Positions 7,747 to 17,513 of a stretch of DNA of 64,000 nucleotides are shown piece after piece. A program made the position numbers and the translations under genes. The notes below the pieces were generated by a model. The model was not told where the DNA came from. It saw only the letters and a program-made list of their open reading frames with translations, and did not search any database. The stretch covers positions 1 through 64,000 of the forward strand of contig DLCH01000009.1 of the NCBI GenBank assembly GCA_002480525.1, written 5' to 3'. Numbering within the stretch: the stretch's first letter is position 1; every line of letters begins with the position of its first letter. The stretch comes from Gammaproteobacteria bacterium UBA7803 (GTDB taxonomy: Bacteria > Pseudomonadota > Gammaproteobacteria > Pseudomonadales > Azotimanducaceae).

Positions 7747-8459
7747 CCACCTCCAGCTTTCAGTCCCTCGAAGAGGCCATCAGCGACGAGCACTTTCCCG
7801 AGGTGGACCTGGCCCTTCGTCGAGGTCGGCATGTCGGACGCGACGACGGCACCGCCTATGACTATCTCGTCGATGCCCTCGACCACCTCGAGCCTTTCTA
7901 TCGGCGGTTCGGCTGTGAGCTGATGCAGCGGGCGGACGGGTACTTCTACCTCCTACCCTCGGGAGATCGGCTGGGCCGTCGCCAATTGACGGCTGGTGAG
8001 ATGCTCGTCGGCCAGACCCTCGCGCTGATGTACCTAGATCCCGCCACCCTGCAGCACGGGGGCATGGTCCAGCGCGAGACGCTTCTGCAGAGGCTCTCGG
8101 GGTTATTGGGGACGGAGACGCTGGTCCGTACCCTCAATCCACGGCGCAGGAAGTTCGACGAACGGATAGCCGCCGAGACCGTCCGCACCAAGGTCGCCGA
8201 GGCCCTTCGGCGCCTTACGGACCTAGGGTTCATCGATTCGGTCGACGACGCGATGCTGCGCCTACGCCCGGCATTGATGCGATTCGCCGAGCCGGTCCGT
8301 GACCTGAGCGACCGACAAGCCGCGCTGGAACGGCTGGTCCGTAGCGGTGAGATCACCCTCGGCGAAGCCGTCGAGAAAGACGACTCTGACGAAGAGGACG
8401 AGAACGACGGCAGCGACGGTCATAGCGCCGAGGACGACGAGGAGGAGGCAGGCGGATGA
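7743..8459 (+). CDS. jetB: Wadjet protein JetB (MukE/MksE-like, DUF4194)
   Basis: A 238-residue protein from GTG 7743. The N-terminal part SSFQSLEEAISDEHFPEVDL through VDALDHLEPFYRRFGCEL and GYFYLLPSGDRLGRRQLT is the JetB/MksE pattern, in which paired winged helices bind the kleisin JetA. Further on, AEALRRLTDLGFIDSVDD is a winged-helix core. The C-terminus is an unusual acidic tail (residues about 212-238, mostly Asp, Glu and Ser), which could act as a DNA mimic or a disordered spacer. It overlaps jetA and jetC by 4 bases each. Confidence 0.92.
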   Translation: MTTSSFQSLEEAISDEHFPEVDLALRRGRHVGRDDGTAYDYLVDALDHLEPFYRRFGCELMQRADGYFYLLPSGDRLGRRQLTAGEMLVGQTLALMYLDPATLQHGGMVQRETLLQRLSGLLGTETLVRTLNPRRRKFDERIAAETVRTKVAEALRRLTDLGFIDSVDDAMLRLRPALMRFAEPVRDLSDRQAALERLVRSGEITLGEAVEKDDSDEEDENDGSDGHSAEDDEEEAGG

Positions 8460-11400
8460 GCCGTACTCGCGCCCAGACCCTCGTGCTCGTCAACTGGAAG
8501 GGCGTCTTCTACGAGCGCTATCTCCTCGACCGGCATGTGACAGCCCTCGAGGGCGCCAATGGCGCCGGCAAGACAACTGTGATGATCGCCGCCTACGTCG
8601 TGCTCCTCCCGGACATGTCCCGGCTGCGTTTCACGAATCTTGGAGAGACGGGCGCGACGGGCGGTGACAAAGGCATCTGGGGACGCCTGGGTGAGCCTGG
8701 CCGGCCTGCCTACTCAGCGATCGAATTCGCCCTCGAATCGGGTCAGCGCCTCATTGCCGGCGTGCACCTGGAACGGAAGGGCGAGCCATCCGTCGAGCCA
8801 ACGCCTTTCATCATCTCGGGTCTCGACGTGGATGTTCGCCTGCAAGACGTTCTCTTGCTCTCTCAGGGTGAACACGAAGTGGTTCCCGAGCTCAATGAGC
8901 TGCGCGAGAACGCCGCGCGCTTCGGTGGGCGCGTGCAGATCTTCGGCACCGCGCGCGACTACTTTGCTGCGCTTTTCGATCACGGTGTGACACCGCTGCG
9001 ACTCGCAACGGACGAAGAGCGCAACAAGCTCAACGAGATGCTGCGAACCAGCATGACGGGCGGGATCTCTCGGTCGCTGACATCGGAGTTGCGGTCGTTC
9101 TTGTTGAAGGAAGAGACCGGGCTGGCCGACACGTTGCAGCGCATGAAGGCCAACCTCGATGCATGCAGACGCACGCGAACTGAGGTCCAGGAGTCGCAGC
9201 GGCTCGAACGTGAGATCGGCGGGGTATTCGAGGCGGGGCAGACCATGTTCGCCGCGGCCTTTCATGCGACCCGCGAGCGCGCCGATGAACTCCGACGCCG
9301 TTTGTCCGAAGCAGAGGAAGCACAACGCAAAGCACGGGAGCGCCTTGCGGAGGCCGAGGAGCAACTCGCCCGCGTTCGCGATCAACTCGGCAAGAAGGGT
9401 GCTCGCCAGGAAGCTCTCGCGGCGGAGGTCAACGCTGCCGAGGATTGGCTCCGGCGTCTTCAGCGGGCTGTGCAGGCGGCCGTGGAAGTGACGCAACGCC
9501 GCGAAGAGCTGTCTTCGGCCGAGGCCGATACACGGATTGCCGAGGGTCAACGAAAAGCTCGAGAGGAGAACCGAAACCAGTGCCGGGCAACGCTGCACCG
9601 CTGCCGGGACGATCACAAGCGCGCCGGCGCGGGCCTCGCAGACCTCCAGCGCGGACTCGACGAACTCCACCGCCGCGCCGGTGCCTACAGGCAGGTGCTC
9701 CGTCGGAAGGGCGAGGCAGAGCGGCTACTCGAAGAAGACGAGTTCGCCATCGGAGCCATCGCTGGCCGTGTGGCGGAGAGCAGGGCTCAGTTGGAACAGG
9801 TGGATCGCTCGCGTCGCGCTGCAAGGCAGCGGCTCGCTGATGCCGATGAGCACAGACGAGATCACCGGGCCGCGCTCGAGGCACTGGAACTGATGGCAGA
9901 TGCGCCGGTTGAACCGGGCGCCGCCCACGGGACCGCCCGCCAACAACTTCGCCGGTATCGGGATCTGGAGGCACTGGCCGTGCGGCTGTGCGCAATCGCC
10001 GCCGAACTCGCCGAGGCCCGCAAGCTCGCCAGCCGCCAGGCTGAGGCCGGGAAGCAGGCACAAAACTTGAACCTTTCCCTTTCGGGGCAGCGATCGGCCC
10101 GCATCGAGATCACGGAGCATCTCGAACAGGCGGAGCAGGAGCGCGAGCGGTGCCTCGAGCAAGCCCGCGACGCCCAGGCGGATTTGGCTGAGTGCCAGCG
10201 AACGTTGGACGCGGCGCGCGCGCGAAAAAAAGAGCTCGGTGATCGCGAACCGATCTGGCGCGACCTCGCGACGCGCGCCCAGCGTCTGGCGGACGAACTC
10301 GGGTGTCCGCTGACTTCGCTACAGGAGCTTAAAGCCGCGCGCGAGATGGTGGTGCAGCATCTCACCCAGGTGAAGGCCAGCGAATCCGAGCTTGTCGAGA
10401 GACGGGAGAGTCTCCAGTCGGCGGCTCGGGAACTCCTGGCCGCTGGTGGGCCGTTCGATATGGAGCTGCTGCGACTCAAGGACGCCCTGGGTGCGGAACT
10501 CCTGGCCGGTGCATTCGAGGACGCGTCTGTTGAAGATGCCGCCGTGCTGGAGGCGAGGCTGGGGCCGCTGGTTCAGGCGCTGGTCGTGGATGACCCGGCA
10601 ACAGCAGCCAAGCATGTCCATGGCCGCCCTGACTCGCTTTCCGATGTGTGGCTCGTAAGTCGCGACGAGGACGCTGCACGACTTGGTACAGGCGCGGCCC
10701 GCGAGAGGGAGGGACTGACCGATGTCGTCGTCCCGGAGCAGCGGGCCATCCGCGTCTCGCGGATCCCGACTCGTCCTCGCCTCGGTCGGAAGGCGCGCGA
10801 AAAGCGTGCGGCCGAGCTGCGTGCTGAGGCTGATGCGCTGGATGCTCAGATCGAGAGCACACGGACGGAACGACGCCGGCTTGAGCGCTTGGTGGAGGAT
10901 GGCGAAGCGCTGCTTGCAGGTCAGGTCGTGTGGCTGGCCGGCGACCCAGCACCGGAGCTAGCAGCGATTGGTCGTCAGCTCTCGGAGGTCCAAGAGCAAC
11001 AAGAGAACCACCGCGGCGCGGTGACCCGATTTCAGGAGGCATCCCGCCAGGTTGAGCCACGTATTGAGGCGCTACGCGGTCTGCTCGGTTCAGCTGTGTT
11101 GCTCGATCCGCCAGACCACGCGCAACGGCGAGACGACCTCGAGCGGGACCACGATGCCGCCCAAGCGGCACAGGCTGAGATTCAGCGTTGCTGCGAAGCT
11201 GCCCGGGTGGTCGAGGACAAGCTCGACACGCTGCGGCGAACGCCGCTTTCGGAGGCGGAGGTTGCGAATCTCGAAACCGAGCTGAGTCACCTATCGGATG
11301 AGCGCGACCGGTTGGATGCCGCAATCGAGGCCATGGAGTTCGTTGCGGGCAACTCGGAGGCACTGGGCTGGGACGACGCACCAGCGCAGCTCGAAGCGAA

Positions 11401-12880
11401 CCGATCGCTCGTTCCGGCACTCGAGGAACAGCTGCGCCGGGCGGAAGAGGCGCTAACCGAGGCGGACGCAGCGGTCGAAGCTGCCGACGAGGAGTTCGAA
11501 AGCGCCACAGCCAAATGGCAGGACGCCGATGGTCGCCGCCGAGCCGCCGTCGAGCAACTTCGGGCTGCGGAGCGGCGCTTCAAGGAGATGGAGATTCCCG
11601 ATCCTACCGAAGCCGCAGTCGCGACGGCGCGTGACGAGCTGCACCGGCTGAAAGAGGAGGCGACTACGCTTGTTACGGAGCTTGATGTCCTCAAGACCAC
11701 CCAAGGGCGTCGCGAGGCCGAGCAGGCGCAGGCGGTACGTGAGTACGGCGAGGCGGAAGAGAAGGTCGCCGCCGAGCGCCGCGAAGCTGAGCCCGCTCTT
11801 GATCGTTGGGAGCGCCTGAGAGCGGCTGTAGCGGATCGGAATCTGCTCGCCAGCGTCGTTACCTCCGGAACCAGCGATGTCAGCGGGATCCGCGGACACG
11901 TTAATCTCGTGCAAGAGGCACACAAGCAGAGGGCGGTGCTCGTGGAGCGGCTACGAGCCGCTCACGGGGCACAGGATCTGCTTGCCAAGGTCGACAAGAA
12001 CGCGGAGGGAGAAGGCATCGGGTTTGCCGACGTCTACCTTGAGCTCTGGCTGGCGGTGCGCGATTGGTTGCGCCGTCGGCTGCCGGCGCAGGTGGCAGAA
12101 GTGGACGACCCGCGAGAAGCGCTGCTGCGATTGCGCGATCAACTGACCGGGCTCGAAGAGCGTCTTGGGCGACAGGAGGACGATCTTCGTGGCGCCAGCG
12201 AGGACGTTGCCCGCGGCATTGACGTTCAAATCCGCAAGGCACGCGGCCAGGTCAGCCGCCTCAACCAGAACCTGGGGGGCGTCAGCTTTGGCAGCATCGA
12301 AGGGATTCGGGTAAAGGTTCAGTCGGTGGAGCGCATGGAGCAGGTGCTTCGGGCGCTGCGCGAAGGTGCTGTGCAGGGACTTCTGTTTCAGGAAAACCTC
12401 CCCATCGAGGAAGCCCTGGACGAGATCTTTCGGCGCTACGGTGGCGGGCGCTCGGGTGGCCAGCGGCTACTGGATTATCGTGAGTACGTCCACCTGCAGG
12501 TGGAGGTCCGCCGTACCGCAGGCTCTGACTGGGAGGTTGCAAATCCGACCCGTCTCTCAACGGGCGAGGCGATTGGCGTTGGCGCTGCCTTGATGATGGT
12601 AGTGCTCACCGAGTGGGAACGGGATGCGAATCTGCTGCGCGGGAAGCGAGCACACGGTTCGCTCCGCTTTTTGTTTCTCGACGAGGCCAATCGCCTTTCA
12701 CACGACAACCTTGGCGTTCTCTTCGACCTGTGCCAGACACTCGACCTACAGCTGCTCATCGCCGCGCCAGAGGTCGCCAGGGCGGAAGGTAACACCACCT
12801 ATCGCCTGGTACGGCGCGTCGATGCAGACGGGCGCGAAGAGGTGCTCGTCAGCGGGCGAAGAACGAGGGCCGAGGCGTGA
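8456..12880 (+). CDS. jetC: Wadjet protein JetC (SMC-like ATPase, MukB/MksB-like)
   Basis: A 1474-residue SMC-type motor. The Walker A is EGANGAGKTTVM with Lys39. Two long Glu/Arg/Ala-rich coiled-coil arms (residues about 230-620 and 780-1230) flank a hinge-like region around residues 640-780 (PVNPFD-free, with LGPLVQALVVDDPATAAKHV). The C-terminal head has the ABC signature RLSTGEAIG near residue 1367 and the Walker B LRFLFLDEANRL near 1402. In Wadjet this ATPase extrudes plasmid-sized circular DNA so that JetD can cut it. The length fits full-length JetC proteins and no frameshift is seen. Which Wadjet subtype this is was not resolved. Confidence 0.95.
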   Translation: MSRTRAQTLVLVNWKGVFYERYLLDRHVTALEGANGAGKTTVMIAAYVVLLPDMSRLRFTNLGETGATGGDKGIWGRLGEPGRPAYSAIEFALESGQRLIAGVHLERKGEPSVEPTPFIISGLDVDVRLQDVLLLSQGEHEVVPELNELRENAARFGGRVQIFGTARDYFAALFDHGVTPLRLATDEERNKLNEMLRTSMTGGISRSLTSELRSFLLKEETGLADTLQRMKANLDACRRTRTEVQESQRLEREIGGVFEAGQTMFAAAFHATRERADELRRRLSEAEEAQRKARERLAEAEEQLARVRDQLGKKGARQEALAAEVNAAEDWLRRLQRAVQAAVEVTQRREELSSAEADTRIAEGQRKAREENRNQCRATLHRCRDDHKRAGAGLADLQRGLDELHRRAGAYRQVLRRKGEAERLLEEDEFAIGAIAGRVAESRAQLEQVDRSRRAARQRLADADEHRRDHRAALEALELMADAPVEPGAAHGTARQQLRRYRDLEALAVRLCAIAAELAEARKLASRQAEAGKQAQNLNLSLSGQRSARIEITEHLEQAEQERERCLEQARDAQADLAECQRTLDAARARKKELGDREPIWRDLATRAQRLADELGCPLTSLQELKAAREMVVQHLTQVKASESELVERRESLQSAARELLAAGGPFDMELLRLKDALGAELLAGAFEDASVEDAAVLEARLGPLVQALVVDDPATAAKHVHGRPDSLSDVWLVSRDEDAARLGTGAAREREGLTDVVVPEQRAIRVSRIPTRPRLGRKAREKRAAELRAEADALDAQIESTRTERRRLERLVEDGEALLAGQVVWLAGDPAPELAAIGRQLSEVQEQQENHRGAVTRFQEASRQVEPRIEALRGLLGSAVLLDPPDHAQRRDDLERDHDAAQAAQAEIQRCCEAARVVEDKLDTLRRTPLSEAEVANLETELSHLSDERDRLDAAIEAMEFVAGNSEALGWDDAPAQLEANRSLVPALEEQLRRAEEALTEADAAVEAADEEFESATAKWQDADGRRRAAVEQLRAAERRFKEMEIPDPTEAAVATARDELHRLKEEATTLVTELDVLKTTQGRREAEQAQAVREYGEAEEKVAAERREAEPALDRWERLRAAVADRNLLASVVTSGTSDVSGIRGHVNLVQEAHKQRAVLVERLRAAHGAQDLLAKVDKNAEGEGIGFADVYLELWLAVRDWLRRRLPAQVAEVDDPREALLRLRDQLTGLEERLGRQEDDLRGASEDVARGIDVQIRKARGQVSRLNQNLGGVSFGSIEGIRVKVQSVERMEQVLRALREGAVQGLLFQENLPIEEALDEIFRRYGGGRSGGQRLLDYREYVHLQVEVRRTAGSDWEVANPTRLSTGEAIGVGAALMMVVLTEWERDANLLRGKRAHGSLRFLFLDEANRLSHDNLGVLFDLCQTLDLQLLIAAPEVARAEGNTTYRLVRRVDADGREEVLVSGRRTRAEA

Positions 12881-13866
12881 TCTGGGAAAACGACTACGCA
12901 CGCCTGGCATTATTGGAACTGCTCTCACGTGGCAGCCTCAAGCGCCGACGCACTCAGTGCGAGGCGTACGACGCCCTTGCTGAGCTTTCTTGGACACGGG
13001 CCACGGGTCGCCGTGACGAGATCGGCGTGGTCGAGGAGCGCAGGACGGAGCTTGCGGGCTTGATCGACCGGGTCTGGCCGGCATGGCGCGACGTACTCGC
13101 GGACCTTGTGGCGGCGGGACTGCCGCCAACACCCGACGGCTACGGTCGGCTTCTCGATATGGAACGCGCTGCTTCTCTACCGGACCTGCCCGATCGAATC
13201 AATCGGCGCACGGCCGCGTCGCTCATTGCACCGAACTCCAAGGCATCGATCACCGAAACAAGAAGGAGTGCGCTCGGCGGGACAGACACCTCGCATGACG
13301 GCGCCATCAGGTTGCGACCACCGGCAGGGCTGTGGGCTCGAACGGCAAATGGAGCACTAAACCTCAGCGAAATCGCGACGGTGCTAGGTGAGGTCTCGAT
13401 ACCCGAGCGGGCATTGCTCGACGGCCTCGCCTTCGAGGGTGCGATTCGCGCCGTGCTCCTTGTTGAGAACCTGGGTGCGTGGCGTGACCTGAGCCCACCA
13501 CCGGGCTGGCTGCTGGCCCACGTTCCCGGTTGGGATACAGCTACCGTCGGTCACTTCCTCGATCGTGTCGATGACGTCCCCGTCGTGCACTTCGGTGACC
13601 TGGATCCGAACGGGGTGCGAATCATGCTGCATCTACGCAAGCGGTCACCGAATCTGAAGTGGTTTCTTCCCGAGTTCTGGTTCGAGCTTGTGGACGTCTG
13701 TGGACTCCCAACCAGATGGCCTGAAGATCTCGACCTCGATTTCGCCCCGGCACCGGTTCGTGCGCTTGCTGCGCGCGGGCTCTGGCTAGAGCAGGAGCGC
13801 ATCGTCCTCGACCCGCGCATGGCCGATGCGCTTGAAGCGGTGTTAGCCGATGAACCTCCCGCTTGA
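12877..13866 (+). CDS. jetD: Wadjet nuclease JetD (TOPRIM, MksG-like)
   Basis: A 329-residue protein from GTG 12877, overlapping jetC by 4 bases. The N-terminal half (residues about 1-170, DUF3322-like) binds DNA and the kleisin; the C-terminal half is a topoisomerase VI-type TOPRIM fold (DUF2220). The catalytic Glu lies in VLLVENLGAWRD (residues about 192-203) and the metal-binding Asp pair in VVHFGDLDPNGVRI (about 234-247). JetD cleaves DNA that the JetABC motor has extruded, removing plasmids. All four Wadjet genes are intact, so the system looks functional. The following 205 bases contain only the ribosome site for the next gene. Confidence 0.94.
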   Translation: MIWENDYARLALLELLSRGSLKRRRTQCEAYDALAELSWTRATGRRDEIGVVEERRTELAGLIDRVWPAWRDVLADLVAAGLPPTPDGYGRLLDMERAASLPDLPDRINRRTAASLIAPNSKASITETRRSALGGTDTSHDGAIRLRPPAGLWARTANGALNLSEIATVLGEVSIPERALLDGLAFEGAIRAVLLVENLGAWRDLSPPPGWLLAHVPGWDTATVGHFLDRVDDVPVVHFGDLDPNGVRIMLHLRKRSPNLKWFLPEFWFELVDVCGLPTRWPEDLDLDFAPAPVRALAARGLWLEQERIVLDPRMADALEAVLADEPPA

Positions 13867-14071
13867 TCGTTATGGAACCGGTCTTCTAGGACTGAACGTT
13901 GGTGCAGGGTCGTCATGGGAGACAGTTAGCGAGTATGGGAGAAGGTGGTGATCGTTCTGTCAGCCATGAGTGTCGAAGAGACTACGCCCAGCGCTAATCC
14001 GACACCTGTAAAGATGATGCCGGGTAAAGGCCGAGTATCGGCCTCTGCTGAGGCAATAGGGAGCACGAGAT

Positions 14072-15802
14072 ATGGCGCGCGTTCGGGCGATTGAGATCGG
14101 GAACTTTCGGGGCATCAAGGCGCTGACGTGGCATCCCGCGCCCGGCATTAACTGCCTGATCGGGCCTGGAGATAGCGGGAAGTCGTCCATCATTGATGCG
14201 ATTGATTTGTGCCTTGGGGCGCGACGCAACGTTCAATTCACGGATGCCGACTTCCACCTGCTGAATGTCGAGACACCGATCTCGATCGAGATCACACTCG
14301 GTGAACTTGACGATGACTTGAAGAACCTCGACGCCTACGGGATGTACCTCCGCAGCTTCGATGCTGAAACCGGCACCATTGAGGACGAGCCGGAGAAAGA
14401 TCTCGAGACGGTCCTGACGATAAAGCTGACAGTTGCCAGCGATCTTGAGCCGCAGTGGACGTTGGTTTCGGCGCGGGCCGAAGGCCAGGGGCTGTCACGC
14501 AGTCTGGGCTGGGGAGACCGCATTCGTCTCGCCCCTACCCGCATCGGTGCCGTGGCGGATTACCATCTGGGCTGGAGGCGCGGCTCTGTGCTAAACCGAG
14601 TCTCCGATGAACGTGCCGATGCCTCGGCGGCGTTGGCCAAGGCCGCCCGCGATGCCCGTGCGGCGTTCGGCGATGAGGCGCAAGAGCAGCTCGGAGAGAC
14701 ACTGGGCATCGTAGCAACCACAGCCAAGGATCTTGGCATTCCCATCGGTGAGAACATCAAGGCCATGCTTGATGCTCACTCAGTGTCATTCAGTGGCGGC
14801 ACTATCTCTCTACACGACGAAAACGGCGTACCGCTTCGCGGGCTAGGCACTGGCTCGACCAGGCTACTCATCGCTGGACTCCAGCGAGAGGCGGCGGCCC
14901 ATTCTTCCATCATACTAATCGACGAGCTGGAGTACGGGTTAGAACCTCACCGTATCATCCGCCTCCTCGGCTCCCTCGGCGCGAAAGACGCACCGCCCCC
15001 GCTGCAGGTCTTCATGACAACGCATTCTCCAGTCGCGCTACGCGAGCTATCGGGGAATCAGTTGTTTGTGTCACGAGTGGGGATGGGGAGGCATGAGGCC
15101 CGCGTTGTTGGAAATGCGGACGGCATGCAGAGCACGATCCGCCTTTACCCTGACGCCTTCCTCGCATCTAGAGTCGTTGTATGCGAAGGGGCCAGTGAAG
15201 TCGGTCTGATCCGTGGACTCGATCAGCACCGCACGACGAACGGTCACGATGCCATCACCGCCAAAGGAGTTGCCCTAGTCGATTGCGGCGGCGGCGGTGC
15301 CGACCGACCCTTCACGCGTGCGACTGCATTCCAAGCGTTGGGATATCGAGTGGCGGTAGTCCGGGACGACGACAAGAAGCCAACCAAAGCGGTTGAGGAA
15401 GCTTTTGTTGCTGACGGTGGAAGGGTTGTCGCGTGGCGCGATGGATGCGCGCTGGAGGATGAGTTGTTCCTGAGCCTGAGCGAGGACGGTGTTATCAAGC
15501 TGCTCGACAGGGCCGTTGAGCTGCATGGCCAAGAACTGGTCAATGATCACATCAAATCGGCTTCGCAGAATGCGAAAGATCTAGACGCGATCCGGACCGA
15601 AGCCCTCATAGACGGAATTGCGCCTGAAAGTCGCGTCATCCTTGGAAAGGCCGCAAGGTCGAGAAAGGCTGGGTGGTTCAAGTCGGTGACGTGGATGGAG
15701 GATGCATCGCGCGATATTGTCGGTCCAGACCTGGTACACGCCGACCCAGACTTCAGGGCACTCATCGAAAGCATTTTCGCGTGGGCCGGCGATGCCGGGT
15801 GA
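14072..15802 (+). CDS. OLD-family ATPase/TOPRIM nuclease, GajA-like
   Basis: A 576-residue protein; the start ATG 14072 follows AGGGAGC at 14058-14064. The N-terminal ABC-type ATPase has Walker A IGPGDSGKSS (Lys37), a signature-like GLGTGSTRLL (about 262-271), Walker B SSIILIDELEYGLEP (about 278-292) and switch FMTTHSPVAL. The C-terminal TOPRIM domain has RVVVCEGASEVGLI (about 367-380) with the catalytic Glu and VAVVRDDDKKP (about 427-437) with the acidic triad. Overlap by 11 bases with a UvrD-like helicase is the arrangement of Gabija (GajA-GajB), a nicking nuclease activated by nucleotide depletion. OLD plus helicase pairs also occur outside Gabija, so the name is by architecture. Confidence 0.88.
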   Translation: MARVRAIEIGNFRGIKALTWHPAPGINCLIGPGDSGKSSIIDAIDLCLGARRNVQFTDADFHLLNVETPISIEITLGELDDDLKNLDAYGMYLRSFDAETGTIEDEPEKDLETVLTIKLTVASDLEPQWTLVSARAEGQGLSRSLGWGDRIRLAPTRIGAVADYHLGWRRGSVLNRVSDERADASAALAKAARDARAAFGDEAQEQLGETLGIVATTAKDLGIPIGENIKAMLDAHSVSFSGGTISLHDENGVPLRGLGTGSTRLLIAGLQREAAAHSSIILIDELEYGLEPHRIIRLLGSLGAKDAPPPLQVFMTTHSPVALRELSGNQLFVSRVGMGRHEARVVGNADGMQSTIRLYPDAFLASRVVVCEGASEVGLIRGLDQHRTTNGHDAITAKGVALVDCGGGGADRPFTRATAFQALGYRVAVVRDDDKKPTKAVEEAFVADGGRVVAWRDGCALEDELFLSLSEDGVIKLLDRAVELHGQELVNDHIKSASQNAKDLDAIRTEALIDGIAPESRVILGKAARSRKAGWFKSVTWMEDASRDIVGPDLVHADPDFRALIESIFAWAGDAG

Positions 15803-17219
15803 TCACATCGATCTACTGGCAATAAGTCGGGGCACGGTCACCGCACCTGCGGGCTGCGGAAAAACACATCTGATTGCCGAAGCTCTGACGCGCCACGGTA
15901 GCGGCAAGCCGATTCTCGTGCTCACCCACACTAATGCCGGTGTCGTGGCGCTGCGCGGACGGCTAGACCGCGCAGGTGTACCCGCCAAAGCATACCGTCT
16001 CTCGACGATTGACGGTTGGGCCATGCGGCTGATCTCGACATTTCCGATGCGGAGCGCGCACAAGGCCGAGTTGCTGCACCTGGCGAATCCTCGCACCGAC
16101 TATCCCAACATCCGAGCCGCTGCGGCCAAGTTGCTCAAGGCAGGGCACGTGAGCGACATCCTCGCTGCCAACTATGCTCGGCTCATCGTTGATGAGTATC
16201 AGGACTGCTCTATCAGGCAGCACGCCATAGTGGGGTTCGCAGCACAAGTTCTGCCAACCTGCGTGCTTGGGGACCCGATGCAGGCGATATTTGGCTTTGG
16301 CGACGATGATTTGGCGAAATGGGATGATGATGTCTGCGCCTATTTCCCTCTGGCTGGTGAACTCGCCACCCCCTGGCGATGGATGAATGCGGGAGCGGAG
16401 CCACTCGGCCACTGGCTGCTATACGTGCGCGACATGCTCCTGCGCGGCCAACCGATTGACCTCCGGACGGCTCCAGACGGAGTGACCTGGGTCGAGCTGG
16501 ACGGGTCCGAAGACCACCAGCGGCGCCTGCGGGCTGCACGCGTGCGTCCGCCGGGCGGTCAGGGGTCCGTCCTGATTATTGGGGACAGCACAAAGCCGGA
16601 TGGCCAGCGGCAGTTTGCAAGTCAAACTCCTGGCGCCATCACCGTCGAAGCTGTTGACTTGCGGGACCTGGTTGCGTTTGCCCGAGCATTCGATCTCGCC
16701 GCGCCGGAAGCGCTGGAGCGCCTTGCCAATTTCGCTCAAAGCGTCATGAGAAACGTCGGTGCCGCAGACCTAGTGAGGCGCGTGCAATCCTTGGTGCGTG
16801 GAACTGCACGCAAGCCGCCGACGGCGGTCGAGTCCAGCGCTCTAACTTTTGTTCACACGCCGTCACACCGCGCGGCCGTCGATTTGCTTGTCGAGATCGG
16901 CAAAGAAGGAGGCGTCAGCGCACATCGACCTGCGGTCCTTCGGGCGTGCATCAAGGCACTCCAGCTTTGCGGCGGGACGGAGGGGTTGTCATTCCACGAG
17001 GCCGCCATCCGGGTGCGCGAACAGAATCGGCTGGTCGGCAGGCCCTTGCCCAGACGTGCTGTCGGAAGCACGCTCTTGCTGAAAGGACTGGAGGCGGAAG
17101 TGGCTGTGATCCTCAATGCCAGCGCGCTGGATGCACGCAACCTCTACGTTGCAATGACACGAGGCTCGAAGAACCTGACGGTATGCGCTCCTAGCCCGGT
17201 TCTCAATCCACCCATATGA
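15792..17219 (+). CDS. UvrD/Rep-like superfamily 1 helicase, GajB-like
   Basis: A 475-residue protein from ATG 15792, inside the end of the OLD gene. Motif I is TAPAGCGKTHLI (Lys24), motif Ia VLTHTNAGVVALR, motif II RLIVDEYQDCS (about 130-140), motif III CVLGDPMQAIFGF (about 154-166), and the C-terminal motifs V-VI read LLLKGLEAEVAVIL and ARNLYVAMTRGSKNL. All SF1 helicase motifs are thus present in a protein shorter than UvrD (about 720), the size usual for GajB. It probably senses DNA ends or unwound DNA and works with the preceding nuclease. The start overlap implies translational coupling. Confidence 0.88.
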   Translation: MPGDHIDLLAISRGTVTAPAGCGKTHLIAEALTRHGSGKPILVLTHTNAGVVALRGRLDRAGVPAKAYRLSTIDGWAMRLISTFPMRSAHKAELLHLANPRTDYPNIRAAAAKLLKAGHVSDILAANYARLIVDEYQDCSIRQHAIVGFAAQVLPTCVLGDPMQAIFGFGDDDLAKWDDDVCAYFPLAGELATPWRWMNAGAEPLGHWLLYVRDMLLRGQPIDLRTAPDGVTWVELDGSEDHQRRLRAARVRPPGGQGSVLIIGDSTKPDGQRQFASQTPGAITVEAVDLRDLVAFARAFDLAAPEALERLANFAQSVMRNVGAADLVRRVQSLVRGTARKPPTAVESSALTFVHTPSHRAAVDLLVEIGKEGGVSAHRPAVLRACIKALQLCGGTEGLSFHEAAIRVREQNRLVGRPLPRRAVGSTLLLKGLEAEVAVILNASALDARNLYVAMTRGSKNLTVCAPSPVLNPPI

Positions 17220-17249
17220 GAGTCTTATAGAATTGGAAGCAGCAGCTGG

Positions 17250-17513
17250 TCAGTGCTCCCGGTCTCTCGGTGGGTTCGGATCATTTCCGGGCGGGATCGT
17301 GTCTTTGCTCCGGATTTTGCCGTCTCGGCCTTTCGTGGTCAGCTCGCCGCCACCCTGGTTTTTAAGCATACGGTTGGCTGCGTCGATAGCCTCCTTCTGG
17401 GTGCGGTGTTTGCTGGAGGCGCGATCAGCATCGTTGCGTTTGTTGATCCACTCATCACCGCTGCGATAGACAGTTCGGTCTCTGCCTTTCCCGCCGCCTT
17501 TGCCCTTGCTCAT
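17250..17513 (-). CDS. DUF2188-like small protein
   Basis: An 87-residue basic protein from ATG 17513. RSGDEWINKRNDADRASSKH followed by TQKEAIDAANRMLKNQGGGEL is the DUF2188 pattern, a small beta-alpha-beta fold where 'S-x-x-H-x-T-K-x-E-A' is the core. It starts inside the last codons of the upstream zinc-ribbon/HEPN gene (17510-18535), so the two form a coupled pair. The N-terminal Gly/Lys run and Asp/Pro-rich tail are probably disordered. The function of DUF2188 proteins is unknown; they often accompany stress or defence genes. It converges on the helicase gene, 30 bases apart. Confidence 0.8.
   Translation of the reverse strand: MSKGKGGGKGRDRTVYRSGDEWINKRNDADRASSKHRTQKEAIDAANRMLKNQGGGELTTKGRDGKIRSKDTIPPGNDPNPPRDREH

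Noticed and set aside
9429..10061. Minus-strand open frames inside jetC
   Set aside because: High-GC codon usage leaves open antisense frames; their products are low-complexity Arg/Pro/Ala and jetC is complete.
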